Positions 40,890 through 50,159 of a stretch of DNA of 64,000 nt are shown here, piece after piece. The stretch covers positions 2,384,001 through 2,448,000 of the forward strand of contig NZ_JBBKBA010000001.1 in NCBI RefSeq assembly GCF_038404985.1, in the 5' to 3' direction. The notes under the pieces are model-generated. The model searched no databases, had not been told where the DNA came from, and saw nothing but the letters and a program-made list of their open reading frames with translations. Position 1 is the first letter of the stretch, and each line of letters starts with the position of its first letter. This DNA comes from Ferrovibrio sp. MS7 (GTDB lineage Bacteria > Pseudomonadota > Alphaproteobacteria > Ferrovibrionales > Ferrovibrionaceae). A program made the position numbers and the translations under genes.

Positions 40890-41792
40890 GTGTCGCTGCA
40901 GAGTATGACCGGGTTTGCCCGCGCCGATGGCCGCGTGCCGGGTCCGCCAGGCCGCGCCTGGATCTGGGAGTTGAAATCGGTGAATGGCCGTGGCCTGGAA
41001 CTGCGCTTCCGGCTGCCTTCCGGCCTCGAAGCCGTGGAAGCCGAGGCCCGCGCCCTGGCGCAGCAGAAGCTTGGGCGCGGCAATGTCACGCTCAATCTGA
41101 ATTTCCTCGACGATGCCGCCTCGGCGCCGAGCTACCGGCTGAACGAGGCACTGCTTGATCAGCTCATCGCGCTGGGGAGCAAGCTGGCTGAGCGCGGCGT
41201 TGGTGCGCCGAGCCTGGATGGCCTGCTGGCGGTGCGCGGCGTGGTCGAACCGGTGGCGGAAGCCGCCGATGCCGAGGCCCAGGCGAAGCTTGAGAAGGCG
41301 TTGAGCGCCAGCTTCGCGGAGGCCATCGACAAGCTGGCCGCCACCCGCGCGGCGGAAGGCGCCAAGCTTGCAACGCTGCTGGCCGGCCTGCTGGACGAAA
41401 TCGAAGGCTTTGTAGCCAAGGCGGCGGAAACCGAAGCGGCGCGGCCCGATGGCCTGCGCCGCCGGCTGCAGCAGCAGATGGAAGAATTGCTCGGCCTCAA
41501 TCCGCCGGTGGCGCCCGAGCGCCTGGCGCAGGAACTGGCGATGCAGATAACGCGGCTGGATGTGCGCGAGGAACTGGATCGCTTGCGCGCCCATATCCAG
41601 GCGGCGCGCGCCCTGCTCTCGGGCAAGGAAGCCAAGGGGGCCGGGCGCAAGCTGGATTTCCTGGCGCAGGAATTCAATCGCGAAGCAAATACGCTCTGCT
41701 CCAAGGCGTTCGATCCGGCGTTGACCCGGATCGGCCTTGACCTCAAGCTGGTGGTCGACCGCCTGCGCGAGCAGGCACAGAACGTGGAATAG
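40890..41792 (+). CDS. YicC/YloC-family endoribonuclease
   Basis: A 300-residue protein starting with GTG (VSLQSMTGFARADG), with GGGAGG 10 bases upstream. The N-terminal signature LQSMTGFAR and WELKSVNGRGLELRFRLP are typical; the C-terminal DUF1732 part ends GRKLDFLAQEFNREANTLCS. The family has metal-dependent RNA cleavage activity in E. coli. It sits 11 bases upstream of gmk, the standard pair. Confidence 0.92.
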   Translation: MSLQSMTGFARADGRVPGPPGRAWIWELKSVNGRGLELRFRLPSGLEAVEAEARALAQQKLGRGNVTLNLNFLDDAASAPSYRLNEALLDQLIALGSKLAERGVGAPSLDGLLAVRGVVEPVAEAADAEAQAKLEKALSASFAEAIDKLAATRAAEGAKLATLLAGLLDEIEGFVAKAAETEAARPDGLRRRLQQQMEELLGLNPPVAPERLAQELAMQITRLDVREELDRLRAHIQAARALLSGKEAKGAGRKLDFLAQEFNREANTLCSKAFDPALTRIGLDLKLVVDRLREQAQNVE

Positions 41793-41803
41793 GGGCCGCT
41801 TCG

Positions 41804-42445
41804 ATGAGCGAACCGATGCAATTGGCACGGCGCGGCCTGATGCTGGTGCTGTCCTCGCCCTCCGGTGCCGGCAAGACCACGATTTCCCGCCGCCTGCTGG
41901 AAGCCGACAAGGAGCTGCATCTCTCGGTTTCGGTGACGACACGCAAGCCGCGTCCCGGCGAGGTGCATGGCACGCATTATCACTTCATCAGCAACGAGGA
42001 ATTCGGGCTGATGGTGAACCGCCAGGAATTGCTCGAACACGCCAAGGTGTTCGACTATTACTACGGCACGCCGAAGGATCAGGTGGAGAAGCGGCTATCC
42101 AGCGGCCAGGATATTCTGTTCGATATCGACTGGCAGGGCACGCAGCAACTGCGCCAGCATGCCCGCGACGATCTGGTCAGCGTGTTCATCCTGCCGCCTT
42201 CCACGCGCGACCTGGAAAAGCGTCTCAAGACCCGCGCCCAGGATTCAGCCGAAGTGGTGGCCAAGCGCATGTCCAAGGCCGCCGACGAGATGAGCCATTG
42301 GGCGGAATACGATTACGTGGTGGTGAACCACGATATCGAGCAATGCCTGGCGGAAGTAGATGCCATCCTGCGCGCCGAGCGGCTGAAGCGCCACCGTGGC
42401 GTCGGCCTGGTCGATTTCGTCAAGCGGCTGCGCGAAGGCTACTGA
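41804..42445 (+). CDS. gmk: Guanylate kinase
   Basis: Converts GMP to GDP. It is 213 residues with P-loop SPSGAGKTT at 18-26, SVSVTTRKPRPGEVHG and the GMP-binding YGTPKDQVE segment. It converges with rsmA. Confidence 0.97.
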   Translation: MSEPMQLARRGLMLVLSSPSGAGKTTISRRLLEADKELHLSVSVTTRKPRPGEVHGTHYHFISNEEFGLMVNRQELLEHAKVFDYYYGTPKDQVEKRLSSGQDILFDIDWQGTQQLRQHARDDLVSVFILPPSTRDLEKRLKTRAQDSAEVVAKRMSKAADEMSHWAEYDYVVVNHDIEQCLAEVDAILRAERLKRHRGVGLVDFVKRLREGY

Positions 42446-42448
42446 GCC

Positions 42449-43279
42449 TTATAGCTGCCGAGCAATCTGGCAGAATTCTTCGATGGAGAGCGTTTCGGCG
42501 CGGCGCGTGGCATCGATGCCAAGCGCCTGCAGCCGCGCTTCGGCATCGGGCCACAGGCTTTTCAGCGAGGCGCGCAGCATCTTGCGGCGCTGGCCGAAGG
42601 CTGCCGCCGTGACGCGCTCGAGTTTCGCCGTTTCCGCTTCCGCCAGCGGCTGGCGGCGTGGCACCAGTTCCACCACGGTGGAGGTGACTTTCGGCGCCGG
42701 CACGAAGGCCTTGGGGCCGATATCGAACAGCATCCGCACCTCCGCGCGCCATTGCACGATCACCGAGAGCCGGCCATAAGCCTCGCTGTTCGGCGCCGCC
42801 GCCAGGCGCTCGGCCACTTCCTTCTGCACCAGCAAAGTCAGCTTGGCCGGTGGCTCTGGCCCCAGCAGCCAGCGCAGGATCAGCACGGTGGCGATGTTGT
42901 AGGGCAGGTTGGCGGCGATCTGGTAGGGGCTGCCCGCAAGGACAGGAAGATCGGCTTCCATGGCATCGCCTTCGATCACCGAGAGGCGCTCGGCCGATGC
43001 CGCAACCAGTGGTGCGAGTGCAGCGATGCAGCGTTCGTCACGCTCAATAGCCGTGACGCGTGGCGCGTCTTCCAGCAGCAGGGCGCGGGTCAGGCCACCG
43101 GGGCCTGGGCCGATCTCGATCACCGTGCCGCCGCACCACGGCATGGCGGCGCGGGCGATCTTGCGGGTCAGGTTGAGATCGAGCAGGAAATTCTGTCCGA
43201 GCGACTTCTTCGCCGCCAGGTCATGGGCGGCGATCACCTCGCGCAGCGGCGGCAATGCCTCGATTGCACTGTTATCCAT
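42449..43279 (-). CDS. rsmA: 16S rRNA (adenine1518/1519-N6) dimethyltransferase
   Basis: Ribosome biogenesis methyltransferase (KsgA). It is 276 residues; the SAM motif IEIGPGPGGLTRALL is at 54-68 and the catalytic NLPYN at 124-128. It is the last gene of the lptF-lptG-lptD-surA-pdxA-rsmA operon, 8 bases after pdxA. Confidence 0.97.
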   Translation of the reverse strand: MDNSAIEALPPLREVIAAHDLAAKKSLGQNFLLDLNLTRKIARAAMPWCGGTVIEIGPGPGGLTRALLLEDAPRVTAIERDERCIAALAPLVAASAERLSVIEGDAMEADLPVLAGSPYQIAANLPYNIATVLILRWLLGPEPPAKLTLLVQKEVAERLAAAPNSEAYGRLSVIVQWRAEVRMLFDIGPKAFVPAPKVTSTVVELVPRRQPLAEAETAKLERVTAAAFGQRRKMLRASLKSLWPDAEARLQALGIDATRRAETLSIEEFCQIARQL

Positions 43280-43287
43280 GGCGGCCG

Positions 43288-44337
43288 CTATCCACGCAGC
43301 CGGTGCCGGGCCATCTCGCCAGCCAATTGCAGTGCCGCGATCAGGCTGTCCGGCTTGGCGATGCCCTTGCCGGCGATATCAAAGGCGGTGCCGTGGTCGG
43401 GCGAGGTGCGGATGATCGGCAGGCCGATAGTGACATTCACGCCACGGTCGAAATCCAGTGTCTTGAGTGGGATCAGGCCCTGGTCGTGATACATGCAGAT
43501 GGCGGCGTCATAGCCTTGCCGGGCCTCGGCATGAAACATGGTGTCGGGCGGCATCGGGCCTTCGGCAGCAATGCCGAGGCGGCGCAGTTCGGCGACTGCG
43601 GACGCCACAATGGTGGCATCTTCGTGGCCCATGCTGCCGGCCTCGCCGGCATGCGGGTTCAGCCCGGCAATGCCAAGGCGCGGCTTGGCAAGGCCAAAAT
43701 CACGGCGCAGGGCGGCATCGGCAATGCGGGCGATCTTCACGATACCGGCGGTGGTCAGGGTTTCGATGGCCTGGCGCAGGGAGACATGGATCGACACCAG
43801 CACGACGCGAAGCTGCGGCGAGGCCAGCATCATCGCCACGTCGGCATTATCGCAGAGCGCGGCGACGAATTCGGTATGGCCGGGATACTTGAAACCGGCG
43901 CCATAGAGCGCCGCCTTGTGGATCGGATTGGTCACCACAGCCGCCGTTTCGCCGGCCTGGGTCAGGCGTACCGCCTGTTCGATCGCGGCGATCACCATGG
44001 GCGCGTTGGCGTCAGCCGGCTGGCCAGGCGTGACCGGCGCCGCCAGTTGCAGCGGCAGTACCGGCAATGCCGTGCCGAAACAGGCCAGGGCCTCCGCCGG
44101 CCTGGCGATGGCCGTCACCGGCACATCAAGGCCGAGGGTCTTGGCCAGGGCGGTGAGGCGCGCGGGATCGTCGAGCAGCAGGAAAGCCGGCAAGGCGGCG
44201 GCGTTACGCAACGCCCAGGCTTTCAGCGCGATCTCGCCGCCGATTCCGGCCGGCTCACCCATGGTGAGGGCGAGCGGCAGCGGCAGACGTTCAGCGGAAT
44301 TCACCACAGCGTCAGCGGAACTCAATAGTTGCGTCAC
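43288..44337 (-). CDS. pdxA: 4-hydroxythreonine-4-phosphate dehydrogenase
   Basis: Pyridoxal phosphate synthesis enzyme, 349 residues. [15 protein letters not shown] is the family start, and the metal-binding histidines lie in [17 protein letters not shown] and [11 protein letters not shown]. Its 5' end overlaps surA by 26 bases. Confidence 0.96.
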   Translation of the reverse strand: MTQLLSSADAVVNSAERLPLPLALTMGEPAGIGGEIALKAWALRNAAALPAFLLLDDPARLTALAKTLGLDVPVTAIARPAEALACFGTALPVLPLQLAAPVTPGQPADANAPMVIAAIEQAVRLTQAGETAAVVTNPIHKAALYGAGFKYPGHTEFVAALCDNADVAMMLASPQLRVVLVSIHVSLRQAIETLTTAGIVKIARIADAALRRDFGLAKPRLGIAGLNPHAGEAGSMGHEDATIVASAVAELRRLGIAAEGPMPPDTMFHAEARQGYDAAICMYHDQGLIPLKTLDFDRGVNVTIGLPIIRTSPDHGTAFDIAGKGIAKPDSLIAALQLAGEMARHRLRG

Positions 44338-45595
44338 GGCGCAGGTCCTGCAGGTAGCGCTGGCTCATCAGCGCCAGGCGCTGCTGCAGGATGGTGCCGC
44401 GCACCTGGTTGCGGTCGATGCCGGATTTCGGCTCCTCGCGGTCGCAGACGGTGAAGAGATGCACCGCGCGCGGCACGGCCACCGGCTGCGATGTCTCGTT
44501 CACTTTGAGATCACTGACAGCGGCGCGGAAATTATCCGGCAGGTCGGCCAGGCGCACAACACCGACGCTGCCCGAGCCCTGGGCTTTCAGTTCGCGCGCC
44601 AGCGGCTCGATATCTTCGCATTTGGTGATGGTCTCCCGCACGGTGCGGGCCAATGCCACGGTTGCTTCCACATCGCTCGGCTGAGCATTTGGCGCCAGGC
44701 CGAGCATGATCTGGCTGAGATTGACCTTGATGTCCTCGGGCGAGGCCTCGGCGACCCGGCGGCGGTCACGCAGGCCCATGATGTAATAGCCGCCTGTGGA
44801 GCGCGTCGGTTCCGAGAAGCTGTTGCGCTCCAGCTTCGCCACCACAGCATCGAGTTCATCCGGCAGGCTGCCGCGCGTCACCCAGCCGATATCGCCACCG
44901 TTGGCTGCCGTGGCGCCACGGCTGAACTGTTGTGCCAGGGCGGCGAAGTTGCCACGCTGGCGCAACTGCTCGGATACTTGGGTGGCGGTCTGGCGGGCGC
45001 TCTCTTCCTGATCGGGGCTATCCACCGGAATCACGATCTCGGAAAGCAGGTCCTCTGTCTGGCCGGCGGTGGCGCGCAGCTTGGCCATGGCCTCGTCGAT
45101 CTCCGCCTCGGAAATAGTGTTGGAGGCAAAAAAGCGGGCGCGCACCAGGCGGCTCCAGGTCAGGTTGGCACGCACATTCTCGATGAAGGCATTCGGATCG
45201 ATGCCCATGCGCGGCGCCACCTGCTCGAAACGGCCCGGCGGAATGTTCATCTGCCGCTCGATTGACTCGATGGTGCGGTCCAGTTCTTCCTGCGGCACGC
45301 TGAGGCCACGCTTCTTGGCTTCCTGCATGTAGAGGCGTTCATCGACCAGCACGCGCAAGGCCTGCTCGCGCAGCCGGCGGCGGATTTCCGGCGTATCGGG
45401 AATGCCCGTGGTGGCGAAGGTCATGCGCATGCGCTCGACCACGTCGCGCACCGTCACCACCTCGTCATTCACCACGGCAACGATGCGCAGGCTGCCATCC
45501 TGGGCCATGGCTGGCACCGATATGGCAGTGAACAGGGCCGCAGTCAAAAAGACCTTGCGGGTCATCTGCGGAAGGGATTTGAGCAGGGATCGCAT
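44312..45595 (-). CDS. surA: Periplasmic chaperone/PPIase SurA
   Basis: Chaperone for outer-membrane proteins, 427 residues from [14 protein letters not shown]. The signal peptide ([18 protein letters not shown]) is cleaved near residue 32. The SurA N-domain follows ([16 protein letters not shown]), then a parvulin-type region (about 195-300, with [16 protein letters not shown] and [14 protein letters not shown]). The reading frame is open upstream, but the family start fits the ATG at 45593-45595. It lies between lptD, its client, and pdxA. Confidence 0.93.
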   Translation of the reverse strand: MRSLLKSLPQMTRKVFLTAALFTAISVPAMAQDGSLRIVAVVNDEVVTVRDVVERMRMTFATTGIPDTPEIRRRLREQALRVLVDERLYMQEAKKRGLSVPQEELDRTIESIERQMNIPPGRFEQVAPRMGIDPNAFIENVRANLTWSRLVRARFFASNTISEAEIDEAMAKLRATAGQTEDLLSEIVIPVDSPDQEESARQTATQVSEQLRQRGNFAALAQQFSRGATAANGGDIGWVTRGSLPDELDAVVAKLERNSFSEPTRSTGGYYIMGLRDRRRVAEASPEDIKVNLSQIMLGLAPNAQPSDVEATVALARTVRETITKCEDIEPLARELKAQGSGSVGVVRLADLPDNFRAAVSDLKVNETSQPVAVPRAVHLFTVCDREEPKSGIDRNQVRGTILQQRLALMSQRYLQDLRRDATIEFR

Positions 45596-45608
45596 CGGCC
45601 GCCTCGAC

Positions 45609-47801
45609 TCAATTGAAATTGGCCAGCCGGAAGCGCAGCCCGAACGTCGTGGCTGGCTGCACATCGCGGTTAACCGTGAAGGTACGCTCGGCGAAGAACA
45701 TGATGTCGAAACACTCGTCGGTGTAACGCAGGCCGAGGAAGTTTAGCAACGAGCCGCCGCGCTCACCAAGATCGCGGATATGGCGGGCCTCGAAGTTCCA
45801 GAATTGGCCGAGCCGGGCCTTGAACGTGCCGGATACCGCCTCGCGTTCGCCAATATCCCCAGTGAAGGTATTATTGGCGATGTCGGCATAGGAAAGTGTC
45901 AGGCGCGACGCCTTGGGGCCGATGCCGAGACTGATTTCCTGCCGCTGCACCTCGGATTGGCTGTTCGGCGAGATGCGCAGGCGGTCGGTGAACGTAAGGT
46001 ACTCGTTCGGCGAGATGGTGATGCGGGCAACATAGTCGGACATCTGTTCGCTGATGCCGGTGCCGGGACCGAATGTATCGTCGCTTTTCAGCCGGTAGGA
46101 CTGGCCAACCAGTACTTCCGAATAGCCGCCACGGCTGCCATAGACGGCGCTGCGCAGGGCGTAGTTCAGTTTCGGCCCGCCATCGACGCGGTCGGAACCG
46201 GGGAAGCGGTTGAAGGCGAAAAGGTTGGTTTCGTCGAATTCAAAACTCAGCGAATCCTCGTTCGGGATCCCGCGCGGATTGCCGCCATAGGGTGCCAGCA
46301 CCACGCCGACGATCGGTTCCACCAGTTGGCGGATGCTGCCGCTGTCGCGCACCAGCGGATAGCGCCAGTCCAGCGCCAGCATCGGAATGGCGCGACCGGC
46401 AAACTGCGTGTCGGCCTCGTTGGTGGCGAGATAGGGGCGGTCCTGCAATTCGTTGACCCAGTAGCCATCGGTCTTGAGCAGGGCGGTGGCCGTATAGACT
46501 TCGCCCGATGGCGCGAAATAGGGCTGCGACCACGATACCGTGGTGGAAAGCCGCCGGCTGTCGGTGCCGCCGGTGCGGTAGAGCGCAGCCAGGCTGCTGT
46601 CGATGGCCCAGCGGCCGCCATAGGCACCCGGCTGGCCGATAAAGGAGTAGTCGAGCAGCGGCACCACGAAGGGCGTCAGGCCCGGCACATCGGTAGAGCG
46701 CAGGCCCTGGAAGCTATAGGCATTCGCCGCCATGAAGCTGCGGTTGTTGATATTCTCGGCGAACAGCCGGCTGGTCAGCACGTTGTTGTTGCCGCGATCC
46801 GGGATCTGGTAGCGCGACAGGTAGGTGTCGTCGCTGGAGCGGAACAGGTTGAAACCGTAGGTCAGGTCGCTGCTGTTGCGGAAGATGCCATCGGCGCGAA
46901 GGTGGCCGCGGAAATATTCATCCTCGGTACGGTCGCCATTGTTGTTGCGCACATGGGCCCGCGTCACCGACGCATCCATGCGCAGCTCGCCCTTGGCGGT
47001 GCGCTGGCGATACTCGCCCATCAGGAAGGCACCTTCCTTGGTCGAGTATTGCGGCGTCATAGTCAGGTCAGCGCTGTCGTCGATCACGTAGTAATAGGGC
47101 GTGCGCACAGCAACGCCGAAATAATTGTTGGTGCTGGCGCTGGGCGACAGGAAGCCGCTCTTGCGCCGCACGGTCGGGTCGGGATGGCTGAAATACGGCG
47201 TGTAGAGCACCGGGATGCCGAACATCTCGAGCGTCGCATCCTGATAGGTAATCTGCTGTTCCTGTTCGTCATGCGTAACGCGCTCACCCTTGAGCTGCCA
47301 CAGCGGCGGCTTCGTCGGGTCGGCGGCGCAGAGCGTGCAGGAGGTGTAGACCGCCTTATTCATCACTGTCTTGTTGCCGCCAGTGCGCGTGGCGGAGGCG
47401 GCAGCGGCGCGCGAGTTGTCGGAAAGCAGGATGCCGATGTCGCGGATGAAACCGTTGCGCATGCCGTCGGTGAGTTCGACATAGTCGGCGAACAGCACCG
47501 TGCCATCATCCTGCATGATGCTGACATTGCCCGATGCCGTGACCTTGCCGTCGCGCTCGCTGTAGCTCACCGTATCGGCCAGCAGGGTACGGCCTTCCTG
47601 CACCAGTTCAACATTGTCACGCGCGGTGACGATGCCGAGATTCTGGTCGTAGCTTAGGCTGCCGGCGGTAAGCAGCACCGGATCGCGGTTGCCGAGCGAC
47701 ATCTGTGCCATGGCCGGTCCGGCCAGCAATGTGGCGGCGAATATGCCGGCGGCGAGCAGGGCGGCGGCGAAAATCGGAGGCTGGGCCATGGTCTCAGCCA
47801 T
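45609..47801 (-). CDS. lptD: LPS-assembly outer-membrane protein LptD
   Basis: Inserts lipopolysaccharide into the outer leaflet. It is about 730 residues. A signal peptide (IFAAALLAAGIFAATLLAGP, then AMAQ) is followed by an OstA jelly-roll domain (about 40-200, LLTAGSLSYDQNLGIVTARD) and a beta-barrel. Conserved barrel parts include PVLYTPYFSHPDPTVRRKSG. Two starts are possible: the ATG at 47801, which overlaps the lptG stop, or the ATG at 47789, with GGAGG 12 bases upstream. Residues CSLC-type pair CTLCAAD near the N-domain could form the structural disulfide. Confidence 0.92.
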   Translation of the reverse strand: MAETMAQPPIFAAALLAAGIFAATLLAGPAMAQMSLGNRDPVLLTAGSLSYDQNLGIVTARDNVELVQEGRTLLADTVSYSERDGKVTASGNVSIMQDDGTVLFADYVELTDGMRNGFIRDIGILLSDNSRAAAASATRTGGNKTVMNKAVYTSCTLCAADPTKPPLWQLKGERVTHDEQEQQITYQDATLEMFGIPVLYTPYFSHPDPTVRRKSGFLSPSASTNNYFGVAVRTPYYYVIDDSADLTMTPQYSTKEGAFLMGEYRQRTAKGELRMDASVTRAHVRNNNGDRTEDEYFRGHLRADGIFRNSSDLTYGFNLFRSSDDTYLSRYQIPDRGNNNVLTSRLFAENINNRSFMAANAYSFQGLRSTDVPGLTPFVVPLLDYSFIGQPGAYGGRWAIDSSLAALYRTGGTDSRRLSTTVSWSQPYFAPSGEVYTATALLKTDGYWVNELQDRPYLATNEADTQFAGRAIPMLALDWRYPLVRDSGSIRQLVEPIVGVVLAPYGGNPRGIPNEDSLSFEFDETNLFAFNRFPGSDRVDGGPKLNYALRSAVYGSRGGYSEVLVGQSYRLKSDDTFGPGTGISEQMSDYVARITISPNEYLTFTDRLRISPNSQSEVQRQEISLGIGPKASRLTLSYADIANNTFTGDIGEREAVSGTFKARLGQFWNFEARHIRDLGERGGSLLNFLGLRYTDECFDIMFFAERTFTVNRDVQPATTFGLRFRLANFN

Positions 47802-48888
47802 CCTCCAGATGGAACAGCATCGAAAGGCCAAGCATCAGGCAGATGCCGGTGGGGGCCCAGGCTGCCAGCACCACGGGCAGGGTGCCGTTGAGGCCGAAGG
47901 GCTGTACCAGTTCGATGGTGAAATAAAGCAGGAAGCCGACGCCGACGCCCAGGCCGAGCATGACACCAACGCCACCGCGCCGGGTCAGGCGCAGCGAAAA
48001 GCTGGCGGCGATCAGCAGCATGGCGCAGAGCAGGAAGGGCGCCGCCAGCAGGGTCTGGAAATGCAGCCGGTGGCGCAGGGCCGAGAAGCCGGCCTGTTCC
48101 AGCGTGGTGATGAAGGATGGCAATTGCCAGAACGGAATCGTGTTCGGCGAGGCAAAGCTGTCCTGGATGCGGTCGAAGGTCAGCGTGGTCGGCACTTCCA
48201 GCACCGCGTTGAAACTGCTAGCGCGGTCCGGATAGCTGGTGGTGGCGTTGTGCAATTCCCAGAAGCCATCGCGCAGATAGGCTTCGGTGGCATCGATGCG
48301 GCGCACGAACTCGTCCGTACCTTCATAGTAGAACAGGATCACGTCACGCAATTCCACGCCCTGCTGCGCTACGCGCAAAGCATGCACCACGATCTGGCCT
48401 TGAGCATCGGCCTCGCGCAGCCACAGGCCGGTATTCGATACCGCCATCATCGAGGCGCGGCCGCGCAGCACGCGGGCCTCGATGGCCTCGTAGCGCGACA
48501 GCAGCGCAGCCGCCAACGGGTTGTAGACGGTGATGACGAAGCTGCCGACCAGGATCGCCAGCGCCATCGCGGGCGCCAGGAATTGCCACACCGAAACCCC
48601 GGCGGCGCGCGTCACGGTCAGTTCCTGGCTGCGGGTGAGGCGGGTGAGTGCCAGCATGCCGCCGAACAGGGCGGCGAACGGAATCAGCTTGATCGACAGG
48701 TTGGGCAGCCGCAGCAGCGACATGGCGAATACGGTATCGACGCCCGCCTCGGGCCGGTTGGCGGAGCGGCGCAGCAATTCGATGGTATCGAAACTGTAGG
48801 CCAGCACCACCAGCACGGCGAACACCATGGCGATGGCTGCCAGGTAATGCCGGCCGAGATACAGCGCGAGGGTCCAGGAGATCCGCAT
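47794..48888 (-). CDS. lptG: LPS export ABC transporter permease LptG
   Basis: Inner-membrane half of the LptBFG extractor, 364 residues. It has six helices, with the periplasmic beta-jellyroll between helix 3 and 4 (about 130-255). LYLGRHYLAAIAMVFAVLVV is the first helix. Its start overlaps the lptF stop by one base and its end overlaps lptD. Confidence 0.95.
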   Translation of the reverse strand: MRISWTLALYLGRHYLAAIAMVFAVLVVLAYSFDTIELLRRSANRPEAGVDTVFAMSLLRLPNLSIKLIPFAALFGGMLALTRLTRSQELTVTRAAGVSVWQFLAPAMALAILVGSFVITVYNPLAAALLSRYEAIEARVLRGRASMMAVSNTGLWLREADAQGQIVVHALRVAQQGVELRDVILFYYEGTDEFVRRIDATEAYLRDGFWELHNATTSYPDRASSFNAVLEVPTTLTFDRIQDSFASPNTIPFWQLPSFITTLEQAGFSALRHRLHFQTLLAAPFLLCAMLLIAASFSLRLTRRGGVGVMLGLGVGVGFLLYFTIELVQPFGLNGTLPVVLAAWAPTGICLMLGLSMLFHLEDG

Positions 48889-50009
48889 CAGGTGGCATCC
48901 ACCGGCGGCAATGCCGGGGTGCGGCGGCTATCGGGTTCGCGCAGCAGCCATAGCGCGCCGGCCAGGAAACCCAGCGGCGCCAGATAGAGCAGCGGGACCA
49001 GCAGCGGCTGGCGCATTGCCGCCTGGGCAACGCCGAGGCTGGCAAGCTGCACCACTATGGCAACGCCGGCGGTGCCGAGCAGGCGCAGGCCCTGGCCGCG
49101 GCGATTGAACTGGCCGCCGATCACGCCGGCGATGGCGATCATCATCAGTGCCGGGGTATAGAGCGGTGAGGCGAGGCGGCGGTGGCCCTCCACCATCAGC
49201 TTGGTGCGGTTGGCGACATCGTCCAGATCCTTCTCGTTGATCCAGAACAGTTCATGCAGGTAGCGTTCGGAAGGCTCGCGCCAGCCTTCGCCATCCTGCT
49301 TGCTGTAGGTCGAGAGATCGAGGCTGTAATTGTCGAAGTAGAGAATGCTCAGGCTGCGGCGGCCCTGTTCCACCTGCTGGCGGTTGCCTTTCGCCATCAC
49401 CAGGCGCGGCCCCTGCGCGGTGAGTACCAGCATGGCGCGTTCCGCCATCATCGTAACCGGGCGCTGCGCATCGCGGCTGTCATGCACCAGGATGCCGCGC
49501 ATCTCGCCTTCGGCATTGCGTTCGCGCACATAGACGGTGAGATTGTTCGACAGCGTGTTGAACACGCCTTCCATGATCACCATGCCGGCCAGCGCGGTGC
49601 GGAATTCGTATTGCGTGGTGCGCAGCGTGCGGGCGCTTAAAGGCCCGAGGAACAGGCCGATGGTATAAAGCAGCAGCACCAGGCCGCCGGCCAGGATCCA
49701 GGCCGGGCGGGTGAGGCTGAGGCGGCTGAAGCCGGAGCCGGAAAGCACCACCAGTTCGGAATCGCCGGCCAGGCGGTTATAGGCATAGAGCGTGGCGCAG
49801 AAGGCGGCGATGGGCAGGATGATGGCGGTGACGCCCGGCAGCACCAGCATCGTGAGATAGAAAAATGACCCGATCGAGAGGTTGTTGTTGACGATGCGGT
49901 CGATGAAGCGCAACGACTGCGTCAGCCAGATCACCCCGACCAGGGTGAGCGACGCGAACAGCAATGGCCAGGCGACCTGCCGGATGATGTATTGGGTGAT
50001 GCCCCGCAT
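48888..50009 (-). CDS. lptF: LPS export ABC transporter permease LptF
   Basis: The partner of LptG, 373 residues. MRGITQYIIRQVAWPLLFAS starts the first helix, and GDSELVVLSGSGFSRLSLTRP is the coupling segment facing the LptB ATPase. It heads the outer-membrane biogenesis operon. A minus-strand TATACT at 50018-50023 lies only 8 bases before the ATG, so the transcript may be nearly leaderless; the -35 is weak. Confidence 0.95.
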   Translation of the reverse strand: MRGITQYIIRQVAWPLLFASLTLVGVIWLTQSLRFIDRIVNNNLSIGSFFYLTMLVLPGVTAIILPIAAFCATLYAYNRLAGDSELVVLSGSGFSRLSLTRPAWILAGGLVLLLYTIGLFLGPLSARTLRTTQYEFRTALAGMVIMEGVFNTLSNNLTVYVRERNAEGEMRGILVHDSRDAQRPVTMMAERAMLVLTAQGPRLVMAKGNRQQVEQGRRSLSILYFDNYSLDLSTYSKQDGEGWREPSERYLHELFWINEKDLDDVANRTKLMVEGHRRLASPLYTPALMMIAIAGVIGGQFNRRGQGLRLLGTAGVAIVVQLASLGVAQAAMRQPLLVPLLYLAPLGFLAGALWLLREPDSRRTPALPPVDAT

Positions 50010-50091
50010 GGGGCGGGAGTATAGCCATTTCCAGGGGTTATGCCACCCGCCAGGGGCTTTTTCGGGGCTGCTCGGCCGGGCCCTGGCTGCG

Positions 50092-50121
50092 TTGATCCGG
50101 AGGCTTCGGCGCCGCTATAGT
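50092..50121 (+). promoter_or_regulatory. pepA promoter
   Basis: TTGATC (50092-50097) and TATAGT (50116-50121) with an 18-base spacer, about 38 bases before the pepA ATG and divergent from the lptF promoter. Confidence 0.5.
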
Positions 50122-50159
50122 GGCGGCTCGACATCGCTTATCCACCCCGGGATGAAATC

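Noticed and set aside
40830-41942. Upstream extension of the SDR frame across the yicC-type gene
   Set aside because: The SDR family start fits the ATG at 40829; the extension is only the antisense of the YicC-type gene.
45780-47657. A 625-residue plus-strand frame across lptD
   Set aside because: Antisense shadow of lptD; it has no domain and its residue pattern mirrors reversed codon bias.
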